Source: Pseudonocardia sp. MH-G8 (GTDB lineage Bacteria; Actinomycetota; Actinomycetes; Mycobacteriales; Pseudonocardiaceae). From it: DNA of 64,000 nt. A program made the translations under genes and the position numbers. Positions within the stretch are counted from its first letter, which is position 1, and every line of letters begins with the position of its first letter. The notes below the pieces were generated by a model that was not told the DNA's origin, made no database searches, and worked only from the letters and a program-made list of their open reading frames with translations. The stretch covers positions 1 to 64,000 of the forward strand of contig NZ_NKYF01000006.1 in the NCBI RefSeq assembly GCF_002262885.1, given 5' to 3'. Positions 7,668 through 15,971 of the stretch are shown here, piece after piece.

Positions 7668-8438
7668 TCAGGTACCGGCGGCGAGGTCCGTGCCGATAGC
7701 CGCGGCGCAGGCCTGCAGGGCGGGCAACACATCGCGCACGACGTCGCGCGACCCCGCCCTCGTGCTGACGTTCGCGGCGGCCACCACCTCGCCCGTCCGC
7801 CCGCGGACGGGCACGGAGATCGACCGGAGCCCGAGCTCCAGCTCCTGGTCGACGACGCAGTAGCCGGCTTCGCGGACGGCATCCAGCTCGCGCCCGAGAG
7901 CCTCGGGATCGGTGATCGTGAGCTCGGTCAGCTGCGGAGCCGCCAGCGCGGCGAGCCGCCACTCCCGCTCGTCCGCGGGCAGGGCCGCCAGCAGCACGCG
8001 CCCCATCGACGTGGCGAAGGCGGGCAACCGCGTGCCGATCGTGATCGCGACGGTCATGATCCGCGACGTCGGCACGCGGGCGACGTAGACGATGTCGGCA
8101 CCGTCGAGCACCGACACCGACGCGGACTCCTGCACCTCGCGCACCAGCGCCTCGAGGTGGGGTGAGGCGATCTCCGGCAGCGAGAGGCTGGACAGGTAGG
8201 CGTACCCGAGCTCGAGCACGCGCGGCGTCAGCGCGAACAGCTTCCCGTCGGTGCGGACGTAGCCGAGCTCGGCGAGGGTCAGCAGGAAGCGGCGCGCGGC
8301 CGCACGGGTGAGCCCGGTGCGGCGGGCGACATCGCTGAGGCTCTGCTCCGCGTGCTCGGCGTCGAAGGCCCTGATCACGGCGAGACCGCGGTCCAGCGAG
8401 CGGACGTGCTCGCTGCGGGGGGCCGGCCCGTCACCCAC
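7668..8438 (-). CDS. pcaR: IclR-family regulator of the beta-ketoadipate pathway, PcaR type
   Basis: A 256-residue IclR regulator. The winged helix lies at about residues 15-70 (LSDVARRTGLTRAAARRFLLTLAELGYV), and the effector domain follows, with SMGRVLLAALPADE and the C-terminal GLRSISVPVRGRTGEVVAAANVS. The start SEHVRSLDRGLAVIRAFD and the adjacency to pcaB and pcaI-pcaJ indicate the PcaR/PcaU/CatR subgroup, which responds to beta-ketoadipate or protocatechuate. It lies 27 bp downstream of pcaB on the same strand, probably co-transcribed with it. The palindrome at 9660-9674 is its likely binding site. Confidence 0.88.
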   Translation of the reverse strand: MGDGPAPRSEHVRSLDRGLAVIRAFDAEHAEQSLSDVARRTGLTRAAARRFLLTLAELGYVRTDGKLFALTPRVLELGYAYLSSLSLPEIASPHLEALVREVQESASVSVLDGADIVYVARVPTSRIMTVAITIGTRLPAFATSMGRVLLAALPADEREWRLAALAAPQLTELTITDPEALGRELDAVREAGYCVVDQELELGLRSISVPVRGRTGEVVAAANVSTRAGSRDVVRDVLPALQACAAAIGTDLAAGT

Positions 8439-8465
8439 GTGACACCGGGTCGCTCGCCGCGCTCA

Positions 8466-9599
8466 TCATCGGCCGGCCCGCTCGGCGAGCAGCCGGTCCA
8501 CCAGCTCACCCGCGTGGCCGGGCCCCCCGTCGCCTGCCGCGGTCAACGCGAGGTTCGCCGCCATCCGCTCGGGGTGGACCTGCAGCCCTTCCAGCGACGT
8601 CCGCAGCCGTGCGGCGGCGCCACCGGCAGCACGCAGCAGCTCGTCGAGGGTCTGCCACTCGGCGTGCCACGGACCGGCGGCGCGCTGGTGCTCGTGGTCG
8701 GCCGCGGCGAGTAGCACGGCCGCGAGGCCCGGGGCACGGCGGGCGGCCGCGCGTACGGTGATCGCGGCGATCGGGTTGCGCTTGTGCGGCATCGACGAGG
8801 AGTCGCCGGGCGCCGCCTCCGACACCTCGCCGAGCTCGGTGCCCGCGAGCAGGACCACGTCCGTGGCCGGCTTGGCACAGGCCCCGGCGGCGACCGCGAG
8901 GGCGCCGGCGAGCTCGCCGATCCGCGTCCGCTCGGTGTGCCACGGCGCCGCGTCCGCGAGCCGCAGCGCGCGGGCGAGCGACGCGGCCACGGCCGGTCCG
9001 TGCGGGTGCAGGGCCGCGAGCGTGCCGGCCGCACCGCCCAGCTGCACGGGCAGCGCGCCGATCACCTCGGTCAGCCGGACCCGGGCCCGGTCGATGCCGG
9101 CCCACCAGCCCGCCGCGACCAGCCCGAACGTCGTCGGCAGTGCCTGCTGCCCCAGCGTGCGCGCGATCATCGGCGTGTCCCGGTGCGCGCGCGCCAGCTC
9201 GGCCGCGGCGTCGGCGGCGCCACGCAGGTCGTCGAGCACGACCTCGCCCGCCCAACCGACGAGCAGCACGGCGGCCGTGTCCATCACGTCCTGGCTGGTG
9301 GCCCCGGGATGGACCGAGGCACCCGCTTCCCCCGCCGCCGCCCGCAGCATCCGCACGAGCGGGATCACCGGGTTGCCGCCCTCGACCGCCGCCCGGCCCA
9401 GCGCGGCGGGGTCGACCTGCAGCCCGGCGGCGGCGGCCTCGATCCGCTCGGCGTCGGCGGCGGGCACGACACCGTGCTCGGCCGCCGCCCGCGCCAGCGC
9501 CACCTCGACCGCGACGAGCGCCGCCACCCACGACGCGTCGTCCAGCCGCGCAGCCACCCGGTCGGCCCCGAAGATCGGGTCGAACAGCGCACTGACCAT
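8466..9599 (-). CDS. pcaB: 3-carboxy-cis,cis-muconate cycloisomerase
   Basis: Converts 3-carboxymuconate to 4-carboxymuconolactone in protocatechuate breakdown. The 377-residue protein belongs to the fumarase/aspartase superfamily: [10 protein letters not shown] (101-110) is the second conserved region and [10 protein letters not shown] (267-276) is the signature loop that carries the catalytic serine. The opening [13 protein letters not shown] is typical of PcaB. It is shorter than proteobacterial PcaB (about 450) because the C-terminal domain is trimmed, as in several actinobacterial forms. It is divergent from pcaI, sharing a 117-bp promoter region. Confidence 0.88.
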   Translation of the reverse strand: MVSALFDPIFGADRVAARLDDASWVAALVAVEVALARAAAEHGVVPAADAERIEAAAAGLQVDPAALGRAAVEGGNPVIPLVRMLRAAAGEAGASVHPGATSQDVMDTAAVLLVGWAGEVVLDDLRGAADAAAELARAHRDTPMIARTLGQQALPTTFGLVAAGWWAGIDRARVRLTEVIGALPVQLGGAAGTLAALHPHGPAVAASLARALRLADAAPWHTERTRIGELAGALAVAAGACAKPATDVVLLAGTELGEVSEAAPGDSSSMPHKRNPIAAITVRAAARRAPGLAAVLLAAADHEHQRAAGPWHAEWQTLDELLRAAGGAAARLRTSLEGLQVHPERMAANLALTAAGDGGPGHAGELVDRLLAERAGR

Positions 9600-9659
9600 G
9601 GGGCGAAACCGTACGTCCCGGCCTATCGCGCGCGGGCTCGGGCCCGCGATCCGCTCTGT

Positions 9660-9674
9660 GTTCGCACAGCGAAC
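9660..9674. promoter_or_regulatory. PcaR-type operator between pcaB and pcaI
   Basis: GTTCGC-ACA-GCGAAC is a perfect 15-bp inverted repeat in the 117-bp divergent promoter region. IclR-family PcaR regulators bind palindromes of this kind (GTTCGC/GCGAAC half-sites). It sits 42 bp before the pcaI start and 60 bp before the pcaB start, suitable for control of both directions. Confidence 0.7.
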
Positions 9675-9716
9675 GCTTGTGCGTCAGCCGAACCCTCTCG
9701 TACAGTGACGCGCGTG

Positions 9717-10463
9717 ATGGACAAGGTGGTGGTCTCGGCGGCAGCGGCGGTCGCCGATGTGCCGGACGGCGCGTCGCTGGCCGTCGGCGGGTTCGGGATG
9801 TCCGGGGTACCGGCGGCCCTGATCGCGGCACTGCTGGAGCAGGGCGCAACCGCGCTGGAGACGATCAGCAACAACCTCGGTGTCGACGGGTTCGGGCTCG
9901 GCACGCTGCTCGCCGCAGGCCGGATCCGGCGCACGATCGGCTCCTACGTGGGCAACAACAAGGAGTTCGCGCGGCAGTACCTGGCCGGGGAGATCGAGCT
10001 CGAGCTCACCCCGCAGGGCACCCTCGCCGAGCGGTTGCGCGCGGGCGGGGCCGGGATCCCCGCGTTCTTCACACCCGCAGGGGTCGGCACGCAGGTCGCC
10101 GACGGCGGGCTGCCATGGCGCTACGACGCCGACGGCGGGGTGGCCGTCCACTCGCCCCGCAAGGAGGTGCGCGAGTTCGGCGGCCGCGGCTACGTACTGG
10201 AGGAAGCGATCGTGCCCGACTACGCCTTCGTGCACGCCTGGAAGGGCGACCGGCACGGCAACCTCGTCTTCCGCCGCAGCGCGCGCAACTTCAACCCGGT
10301 GTGCGCGGCGGCCGCCCGGATCACGATCGCGCAGGTCGAGCACCTCGTGGAGCCCGGCGAGCTCGACCCGGACGCGGTGCACACGCCGGGCATCCACGTC
10401 CAGCAGGTGGTGCACGTGCCCGACGCCGAGAAGCCCGTCGAGTTCCTGACGGTGCGCGCATGA
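9717..10463 (+). CDS. pcaI: 3-oxoadipate CoA-transferase subunit A
   Basis: The alpha subunit of the enzyme that moves CoA from succinyl-CoA to beta-ketoadipate. The 248-residue protein shows [17 protein letters not shown], then [17 protein letters not shown] and [15 protein letters not shown], all conserved in the Pfam CoA_trans alpha subunit. The ATG at 9717 is used; a GTG one codon upstream is possible. Its stop overlaps the pcaJ start (ATGA), so the subunits are translationally coupled. SCOT-type acetoacetate transferases are close relatives; the pca neighbours favour beta-ketoadipate. Confidence 0.88.
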   Translation: MDKVVVSAAAAVADVPDGASLAVGGFGMSGVPAALIAALLEQGATALETISNNLGVDGFGLGTLLAAGRIRRTIGSYVGNNKEFARQYLAGEIELELTPQGTLAERLRAGGAGIPAFFTPAGVGTQVADGGLPWRYDADGGVAVHSPRKEVREFGGRGYVLEEAIVPDYAFVHAWKGDRHGNLVFRRSARNFNPVCAAAARITIAQVEHLVEPGELDPDAVHTPGIHVQQVVHVPDAEKPVEFLTVRA

Positions 10464-11116
10464 GCGAGCCCGCGAACGAGTCATCGGCGCCGCGCCGCAC
10501 GCGCGAGCAGCTCGCCGCGCGGGTGGCCGAGGAGCTGCCCGACGGCGCATACGTCAACCTCGGGATCGGCATGCCGACCCTCGTGCCCGGGTTCGTGCCG
10601 CCCGGCCGCACGCTCGTGCTGCACTCGGAGAACGGCGTCCTCGGCGTGGGCCCCTACCCCACCGACGACGAGGTCGACCCGGACCTGATCAACGCCGGCA
10701 AGGAGACGGTGACCGTGCTGCCGGGCGCGTCCTACTTCGACTCGGCGGCGAGCTTCGGCATGATCCGCGGCGGGCACGTGGACGTCGCCGTGCTGGGTGC
10801 GATGCAGGTCAGCGCCCGCGGGGACCTCGCGAACTGGGCCGTGCCCGGAAAGATGATCAAGGGCATGGGCGGTGCGATGGACCTCGTCCACGGCGCGGCC
10901 CGCGTGATCGTGATGATGGAGCACACCGCGCGCGACGGCTCCCCCAAGATCGTGGCGGAGTGCACGCTGCCGCTCACCGGCCTGGCCTGCGTGGACCGGA
11001 TCGTCACCGATCTCGCCGTGATCGACGTGACCCTCGCGGGCCTCGTGCTGGTCGAAACGGCGCCCGGGGTCGACGCCGACGACGTCCGCGCGGCCACCGG
11101 TGCACCGCTGCGCTAG
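10460..11116 (+). CDS. pcaJ: 3-oxoadipate CoA-transferase subunit B
   Basis: The beta subunit, 218 residues, completes the heterotetrameric transferase. It contains [17 protein letters not shown] and the active-site loop [14 protein letters not shown], whose Glu forms the covalent CoA thioester, followed by [23 protein letters not shown]. The ATG overlaps the pcaI stop by four bases. The pathway set here is partial: no protocatechuate dioxygenase (pcaGH), pcaC, pcaD or thiolase is seen, so those functions must lie elsewhere in the genome. Downstream begins the repeat island at 11,326. Confidence 0.88.
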   Translation: MSEPANESSAPRRTREQLAARVAEELPDGAYVNLGIGMPTLVPGFVPPGRTLVLHSENGVLGVGPYPTDDEVDPDLINAGKETVTVLPGASYFDSAASFGMIRGGHVDVAVLGAMQVSARGDLANWAVPGKMIKGMGGAMDLVHGAARVIVMMEHTARDGSPKIVAECTLPLTGLACVDRIVTDLAVIDVTLAGLVLVETAPGVDADDVRAATGAPLR

Positions 11117-11325
11117 CGCGCTGACCACGTACGTCCCCGCCGGCTCCGATCCGCGGCGGCGCGGCGAGCCGCACGCCAGGGCCCTCGCGACCGCACTCAC
11201 GTACGTCTCGCAGGCGGGCTGGCCACCATGATCGCCAGGAGTGGTGTGGGGGCGACAGATCTGAGCCTGTTGCCGAATCGGTCACGGCCCGCACCGCGGG
11301 CGCTGCCGGTCGGGACGCGGTCCGC

Positions 11326-11681
11326 GGTGATCGATCTGATCAGCACCTACGAGCGGTCACTGCGACAGCGACGCATTTCTCGAGCGATCACCGCCGGGTG
11401 ATCGATCCCAGCAGTACCTACGAGCGGTCACTGCGACAGCGGCGCACTTCTCGAGCGATCACCGCCGGGTGATCGATCCCAGCAGTACCTACGAGCGGTC
11501 ACTGCGACAGCGGCGCACTTCTCGAGCGATCACCGCCGGGTGATCGATCCGATCAGTACCTGCGAGCGGTCGCTGCGACAGTGGCGTACTTCTCAGAGCG
11601 ATCACGGCCTGGTGATCGGTCCGAGCAGTGCGTGGGTGCTGCCGCGGCGACGTCAGGTGCTTCTCGCAGCGATCACCATCG
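11326..11681. repeat. Five tandem repeats of about 71 bp with hairpin junctions
   Basis: Units begin at 11326, 11397, 11468, 11539 and 11611 (71, 71, 71, 72 and about 71 bp). Units 2 and 3 are almost identical; 1 is very close; 4 and 5 have diverged. Each starts with GGTGATCG and ends with CGATCACC, so every junction (for example CGATCACC-GCCG-GGTGATCG) can fold into an 8-bp stem with a 4-base loop. Conserved inside are a GAGCGGTC-x-CTGCGACAG block and an ACTTCTC block. There is no coding potential. Related copies occur at 55,940-56,077. Confidence 0.85.
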
Positions 11682-11773
11682 GGCATCCGAGGCCCGGGTC
11701 GGCCACACGCTCGATCTGTCGACCTCCCACCATTTCCGCTGATCACGGCCACCTCACGTTCCGGAACGCGACC

Positions 11774-11950
11774 GTTGCATGATCAATGAGACGTGAGCGG
11801 GGTCTGCTGGAGATCCAACCCCGCTGACGTCTCGCTCGTGGCGCATCCTGCGGACGCGGACGGCCGAGGTTCCGTGCCCGTTGCATGACCAGGTAGACGT
11901 GAGCGGGGTTGGGGGAAGATCCAACCCCGCTCATGTCTACGTCGTCGTGG
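11774..11950. repeat. Two copies of a hairpin-forming element
   Basis: Copy A (about 11774-11833) and copy B (about 11879-11950) both start with TTGCATGA, then GACGTGAGCGGGGT, a short variable loop containing GATCC, and the complementary arm AACCCCGCT. Arms of A are 11788-11803 with 11818-11833; those of B are 11893-11911 with 11922-11940, with one mismatch in each. The loops differ, so the two copies have diverged while keeping the stem. They lie between convergent pcaJ and the P450 gene, and could terminate transcription, but no T-tract follows. Confidence 0.75.
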
Positions 11951-11958
11951 AATCTCCT

Positions 11959-12542
11959 GTGGGCGGGCCGTTCCCGGCTCGCGACCACTGCCTCACACCC
12001 CGGTCCTGGTCTTCGGCGTAGTCGGCAGGGTTCCCCTGCTTCTGCCTGTCGGTGGGGTGGCCGGGTTGGCAGAACTGCCGAATATCGGGGCTGGGTGGGC
12101 GGCCGTCCCCGGCGCGGGCCCAGGCCAGTCCGCGACGAGCCCGCCCCTGCTGCGTGCTCGCGCGCCTTGCGGTGGTCCCGATCCACCGCTTCACGATGAT
12201 CATCGGTCCGGTTCGAGGCGCGTCCACCTCTCATGATCGGCGGGATCGGGGCATCAGCCGCAAGGGTGCGGCTCATGTCCCTGCTTCGCTGATCAAGGCC
12301 GTTTCCGGAGGGGTTCGGGAACGGCACCACAGCCAGTCGATTGGCACTCGGCCGCGACGGGCACGTCGTGGAGAGGCCGGGGCCCGCGCCGGGGACGGCC
12401 GCCCGGCCGACCACGATATTCGCGGCTCGTACCCAACCCAGCCACCCTCGGCACCGAGGACGGGCTCGGCACCGGGCCCATTGCGAGCGAGGCCCCGGGC
12501 GGGGGTGAGGCAGGAAGTCCCGAGCCGGGAACGGCGCGCCCA
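11959..12542. repeat. Imperfect palindrome of about 584 bp (two inverted arms of some 280 bp)
   Basis: The left arm (about 11959-12235) is repeated in inverted orientation in the right arm (about 12265-12542). A 24-bp segment at 12097-12120 is perfectly complementary to 12381-12404, and a 15-bp segment at 11967-11981 to 12521-12535. Both pairs have the same midpoint (12250.5-12251), so the arms align with almost no net insertion. Other matching blocks include CGAATATCG and TGCCTCAC. Neither arm shows a credible gene. It looks like two head-to-head copies of a dispersed element, or a large decayed foldback element. Confidence 0.7.
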
Positions 12543-12640
12543 CCGCAACCCGGCCTACGAGGCAGGGCCCCCGGAGCAGCGATGGCGGACCCGGGGCGAG
12601 GAGTGCGCGCGCACCGGTCACACCCCCGAATCCGCGCCGC

Positions 12641-12660
12641 GCCACCCGTCGACGGGTGGC
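12641..12660. repeat. Perfect 20-bp palindrome
   Basis: GCCACCCGTCGACGGGTGGC is completely self-complementary, without a spacer, in the gene-free stretch 12543-12848 downstream of the P450 gene. It could be a dimeric protein site or a cruciform; no partner gene is adjacent. I see no gene in this stretch. Confidence 0.5.
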
Positions 12661-12848
12661 GTCGAAGGAGAAGGGGCGTCGGGGCGCGGCGACCGGTCGC
12701 GAAGGGCTCGCGCGCCCCGCCTGCGGCCACGCCCCGTGCACCCCGTCGACGACTCACGTTGGCGGAGGGCGGGAGGTGTGAGCGGGTGGTCGCGCGGACC
12801 GGCCGCGGCACGACCCCGTGAACGTCCGTGGCCACCGCGCTCGCGGCT

Positions 12849-14036
12849 TCAGGCGGGCGGGCCCAGGTCGACCGGCAGCTCGGTCAGGCCGCGGATCAGG
12901 GTGCTGCGGCGGTGCACCAGCTCCTCGGCGTCCACGGCCAACGCCAGCTCGGGGCGGCGCGTCAGCAGCGCCCCGATCGCCACCTGGCCCTCGATGCGGG
13001 CGAGCTGGGCGCCGAGGCAGTGGTGCAGGCCGTGTCCGAACGCGACGTGCCCGCCCGCGTCCCGATCGACCCGCAGCTCCTCGGCGTCGGCGAAGCGCGC
13101 CCCGTCGCGGTTGGCCGCGGCGAGCGACAGGGTGACGATCGAGCCCGCCGGGATCGTCACGCCCGAGTACTCGACGTCCTCGGCCGCGAAGCGCACCGGA
13201 GCGCTGTGCACCGGGGAGTCCCAGCGCAGGAACTCCTCGACCGCGGCGGGCAGCAGATCGGGCCGCTCCCGCAGCAGCGCTCGCTGCGCGGGGTGGGTGA
13301 GCAGCGCGAGCACGCCGTTGCCGATGAGGTTGACGGTGGTCTCGTGGCCCGCGATGAGCAGCATCATCGCCATCGCGACGAGCTCCTCCTCGGAGAGCCG
13401 GTCACCCTCGTCGGCCTCCTCGATGAGCGCGCTGATCAGTGCGCCGTCGGATGCCGCCCGCTTGGCGTCGATGAGCCGGCCCAGGTAAGCGTGCAGCGCG
13501 CCCATCGCCGCCGCGCTCTCCTCCTGCCTCGAGTCGTCGACCATCGTGCGCGACCACCCCGCGAACTCGTCGCGGTCCTGCGCCGGCACGCCGAGCAGCT
13601 CGCAGATCACGAACACCGGCAGCAGGAACGCGTAGTCGGCCATGAGGTCGACGCGCCCGCGGGCGGGCAACGCGTCCAGCAGTCCGCGCGCGATCTCCTC
13701 CACGCGCGGTCGCAGGCCCTCCATCCGGCGCAGCGTGAACGCGCGGGACACGAGCTTGCGCAGCCGCGTGTGCTCCGGCGGATCCATCAAGATCATCATC
13801 GGGATCGGCGTGCCCGGCGCGTCCGCCCGTTGCTCGGGCGGCAGGGTGTGGCGCCAGTCCTTGGACAGGTGGGGGTCGGCGAGCGCCGCGCGGACGTCGG
13901 CGTGGCGGCTCAGCAGCCACACCGTGCCGTCCGGTCGCTGCACCCGGCGCACCGGTTCGTCGGCGCGCAGCGCGGCGTAGGCCGGGTAGGGATCGCGCCA
14001 GAACGCGCCGTCGAAGAGCTCGAGGGTGGCGGTCAC
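12849..14036 (-). CDS. Cytochrome P450
   Basis: A 395-residue soluble bacterial P450 monooxygenase. Visible hallmarks are the I-helix AGHETT oxygen-binding motif, the K-helix E-x-x-R within EEFLR, and the haem loop FGHGLHHCLG (333-342) with the ligand Cys340. The sequence around MDPPEHTRLRKLVSRAFT is typical of actinomycete CYP105/107-like enzymes. The substrate is unknown. I place the start at GTG 14036 because GGGAGGA lies just upstream; the more distal GTG at 14066 falls inside a palindromic operator. No ferredoxin is adjacent, and electrons could come through FprA at 3663 (inference). There is a 267-bp gene-free region upstream. Confidence 0.9.
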   Translation of the reverse strand: MTATLELFDGAFWRDPYPAYAALRADEPVRRVQRPDGTVWLLSRHADVRAALADPHLSKDWRHTLPPEQRADAPGTPIPMMILMDPPEHTRLRKLVSRAFTLRRMEGLRPRVEEIARGLLDALPARGRVDLMADYAFLLPVFVICELLGVPAQDRDEFAGWSRTMVDDSRQEESAAAMGALHAYLGRLIDAKRAASDGALISALIEEADEGDRLSEEELVAMAMMLLIAGHETTVNLIGNGVLALLTHPAQRALLRERPDLLPAAVEEFLRWDSPVHSAPVRFAAEDVEYSGVTIPAGSIVTLSLAAANRDGARFADAEELRVDRDAGGHVAFGHGLHHCLGAQLARIEGQVAIGALLTRRPELALAVDAEELVHRRSTLIRGLTELPVDLGPPA

Positions 14037-14057
14037 GACAGGTCCTCCCACGGTCGA

Positions 14058-14075
14058 TGTAAGCACCAGCTTACA
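14058..14075. promoter_or_regulatory. TetR-type operator upstream of the P450 gene
   Basis: TGTAAGC-ACCA-GCTTACA is a perfect 18-bp inverted repeat ending 22 bp before the P450 start codon. The half-site TGTAAGC and its size are typical of TetR-family operators. No TetR gene neighbours the P450 gene, so the regulator must be encoded elsewhere. Confidence 0.6.
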
Positions 14076-14303
14076 GGCGTTGAGGCCTGATCACCCGCGT
14101 GCGGAAAACCCGTGGCGGACCGGGACACCCACGCCTATCGTTGCTCCCATGCGCCTGTAAGAGACGGCCGCCACGCGCGGCACCGCGGCCCGGGGCCCTT
14201 GCCCCCGCCGCCCCGTCCCAGTCACCCCGGCCGGCCCTGGAGCTGATCCAGGAGTCGTCTCGGCTCTGCTGTGCCGGCCCGTCACCCCTGCAGGAGGCAC
14301 TCC

Positions 14304-14507
14304 ATGCGTGATCCGTTGCTCTCGTCCCTGCTCGCCGCCGACGGCGAGCCCACTCCCGCCGACGCCACTGCGGCGCCGGCCAACCGGGCGGCCCGGCGCG
14401 GCCGCGCGGGCCGGAAGAACCCGAGTGGAGCCGTCCACGCCGGTTCCTCGGGGAACGCCCGCGCCGCCCAGGGCCGCCGGATCAACCCGGTGCGTCGCAC
14501 CGGTTGA
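14304..14507 (+). CDS. Small basic protein, 67 residues, function unknown
   Basis: The ATG at 14304 has a strong ribosome binding site (AGGAGG, 14292-14297) and opens a 67-codon frame ending at a TGA followed by a good terminator. The protein starts MRDPLLSSLLAADGEPTPAD and continues as a highly basic, disordered tail (AARRGRAGRKNPSG, later RRINPVRRTG). It could bind nucleic acid, but no motif proves this. It has its own unit between the P450 gene and the MmyB-type regulator. Confidence 0.55.
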   Translation: MRDPLLSSLLAADGEPTPADATAAPANRAARRGRAGRKNPSGAVHAGSSGNARAAQGRRINPVRRTG

Positions 14508-14512
14508 TCCAC

Positions 14513-14552
14513 CGGTACCGCCGGTCCCGCGTCCACGGGGCCGGCGGTACCG
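14513..14552. terminator. Bidirectional hairpin terminator
   Basis: CGGTACCGCCGG (14513-14524) pairs perfectly with CCGGCGGTACCG (14541-14552) around a 16-base loop. It lies between the convergent small basic gene and the MmyB-type regulator and would serve both. There is no T-run, as is common in actinomycetes. Confidence 0.65.
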
Positions 14553-14559
14553 CGCACCG

Positions 14560-15396
14560 TCAGGACGCCGTGCCGGGGGTGCCCAGCCGGGCCAGTGCGG
14601 TGGCGCTCGGGCTGCCCGGGTCGGCGGTGTAGATCACCAGCCGCAGGTCGGTGCCGGGTAGCAGGAGGGTCTGGCAGTCCAGCTCGAGCTCGCCGAGCTC
14701 GGGGTGGTGCAGGTGTTTGCGCAGCGTCGGTCGGGGTTGCACGTCGTGGCTGCGCCACGCGGCGGCGAACTCCGGACTGTGCGCGGCGTACTCGTTGACC
14801 AGCTCACCGACCACGCGGTCCGCCGGGTGGCGGGCGCTGGTCGCACGGAGATCGGCGGCCGTCTGCCGGGCGAACGCCGCTTCCACGCCCGCCGGTGCCG
14901 AGCAGAGGGTGCTGCCCAGGCGGATGGACAGCCGCACGGTGTTGCGCTCCTCCACGGGCAGCTGCGCGAAATCGGTGATCAACGCGACCGCCGCGCTGTT
15001 CCAGGCCACGATGTCTTCCCACTCGTCGACGAGGTAGGCGGGTATCGGCCCGAGCCGGTCCAGCACCCGCCGGGCGTCCTCGGGCACGGGCGTGCGATCG
15101 GCCTCCGCGCTGGGCGCGGCCTGCCCCGCCAGCCTCGACAGGTACTCGCGCTCCGCAGTGGTGAGCCGCAGGGCCGTGCCCAACGCGGCCAGTACCTGCG
15201 GCGACGGGCGCGGCGCTCGGGCCTGCTCCAGGCGCTCGTAGTAGCTGTTCGACACGGCGGCCAGCGCAGCCACCTCCTCCCGGCGCAGTCCGGGGGTGCG
15301 ACGGGCACTCCGGCCGGTCGGGTGGCCCGACACCTGGTCCGGGCGCAGTGCCTCGCGCCGACGGCGCAGGAAGTCCGCCAGTTCCGCTCTGCTCAC
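14560..15396 (-). CDS. XRE-family regulator with MmyB-like ligand domain
   Basis: A 278-residue regulator: a helix-turn-helix (RTPGLRREEVAALAAVSNSYYERLEQAR is the core, given here as TPGLRREEVAALAAVSNSYY) at about residues 33-75, followed by an MmyB-like domain with IPAYLVDEWEDIVAWNSAA, then HSPEFAAAWRSHDVQPR and a C-terminal LVIYTADPGS. This domain binds fatty acid-like ligands in studied cases. The start used is GTG 15396. It is divergent from the NTF2/NmrA pair at 15528; in actinomycetes such regulators usually repress the divergent oxidoreductase gene. A palindrome in the spacer may be its operator. Confidence 0.85.
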   Translation of the reverse strand: MSRAELADFLRRRREALRPDQVSGHPTGRSARRTPGLRREEVAALAAVSNSYYERLEQARAPRPSPQVLAALGTALRLTTAEREYLSRLAGQAAPSAEADRTPVPEDARRVLDRLGPIPAYLVDEWEDIVAWNSAAVALITDFAQLPVEERNTVRLSIRLGSTLCSAPAGVEAAFARQTAADLRATSARHPADRVVGELVNEYAAHSPEFAAAWRSHDVQPRPTLRKHLHHPELGELELDCQTLLLPGTDLRLVIYTADPGSPSATALARLGTPGTAS

Positions 15397-15431
15397 CACG
15401 CCAGCGTGGCACGCCGGCGTCGATCCATCCA

Positions 15432-15446
15432 CGGACCGGCGGTCCG
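15432..15446. promoter_or_regulatory. Candidate operator in the divergent promoter region
   Basis: CGGACC-GGC-GGTCCG is a perfect inverted repeat in the 131-bp spacer between the MmyB-type regulator (minus) and the NTF2-like gene (plus). Its position, 82 bp from the downstream start, fits a repressor site. In such GC-rich DNA a 6-bp arm can arise by chance. Confidence 0.35.
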
Positions 15447-15527
15447 GGGCTCATCCGTCCGTTCCACGACGACGGGCCCGCACCCAGCCTGGTGGTCACA
15501 CACCCCACGAGATGCTGGAGGACCACG

Positions 15528-15971
15528 GTGCCACGCACCCCCGAGGAAACGTTCCGTCAGCTGCTGGACCTGCTACTGGCCAAGGACATGGATGCCATCG
15601 CCGACCTGTGGGCGGAGCACGGCAGCGCCGAGTTCCCGTTCGCCGAGGGCGCGTCGCCGGGGCGGCTGGACGGGCGCGAGGCCGTCCGCGCCTACCTGGC
15701 GGGCTACCCGGAACTGATGGACGTGCGGTCGATTCCGACGATCACCGTGCACCACACGCAGCAGCCGGACACCGTCGTGGTGGAGTTCAGCGCGCACGGG
15801 AGCACGGTGCGCACCGGCGAGCCCTACCGGCTGGACTACGTCACGGTGATCACCACCCAGGAAGGCCTGATCACCCGGTACCGGGACTACTGGAACCCGC
15901 TCGCCGCCGCCTCGGCGGCCGGCACGCTGCCCGAGCTGCTCGGCGCGCTGCGCGCGGAGGCGACCCGATGA
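15528..15971 (+). CDS. NTF2/SnoaL-like domain protein
   Basis: A 147-residue alpha-beta cone protein of the NTF2-like superfamily. RQLLDLLLAKDMDAIADLWAEHG is shown here by its core LLAKDMDAIADLWAEHG, followed by FPF, a RLDGREAVRAYLAG helix and the terminal strand ITRYRDYWNPLAA, all typical of SnoaL-like proteins. These act as small enzymes or binding proteins in polyketide and xenobiotic metabolism; the substrate is unknown. The GTG at 15528 follows GGAGGA. Its stop overlaps the next ATG (ATGA), so the two are translationally coupled. Confidence 0.8.
   Translation: MPRTPEETFRQLLDLLLAKDMDAIADLWAEHGSAEFPFAEGASPGRLDGREAVRAYLAGYPELMDVRSIPTITVHHTQQPDTVVVEFSAHGSTVRTGEPYRLDYVTVITTQEGLITRYRDYWNPLAAASAAGTLPELLGALRAEATR

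Noticed and set aside
7612..7962. An N-terminal extension of the AlkZ-like protein
   Set aside because: The extra 117 codons are Arg-rich, overlap the pcaR coding sequence on the same strand in another frame, and lack family similarity.
11326..11681. CRISPR array
   Set aside because: The repeats are 71 bp and directly abut; there are no unique spacers, no cas genes and no 25-40-bp repeat.
12052..13488. A long plus-strand open frame across the repeat island and the P450 gene
   Set aside because: Its product is rich in Arg, Ser and Pro and lies antisense to P450 motifs; the first part comes from palindrome sequence.
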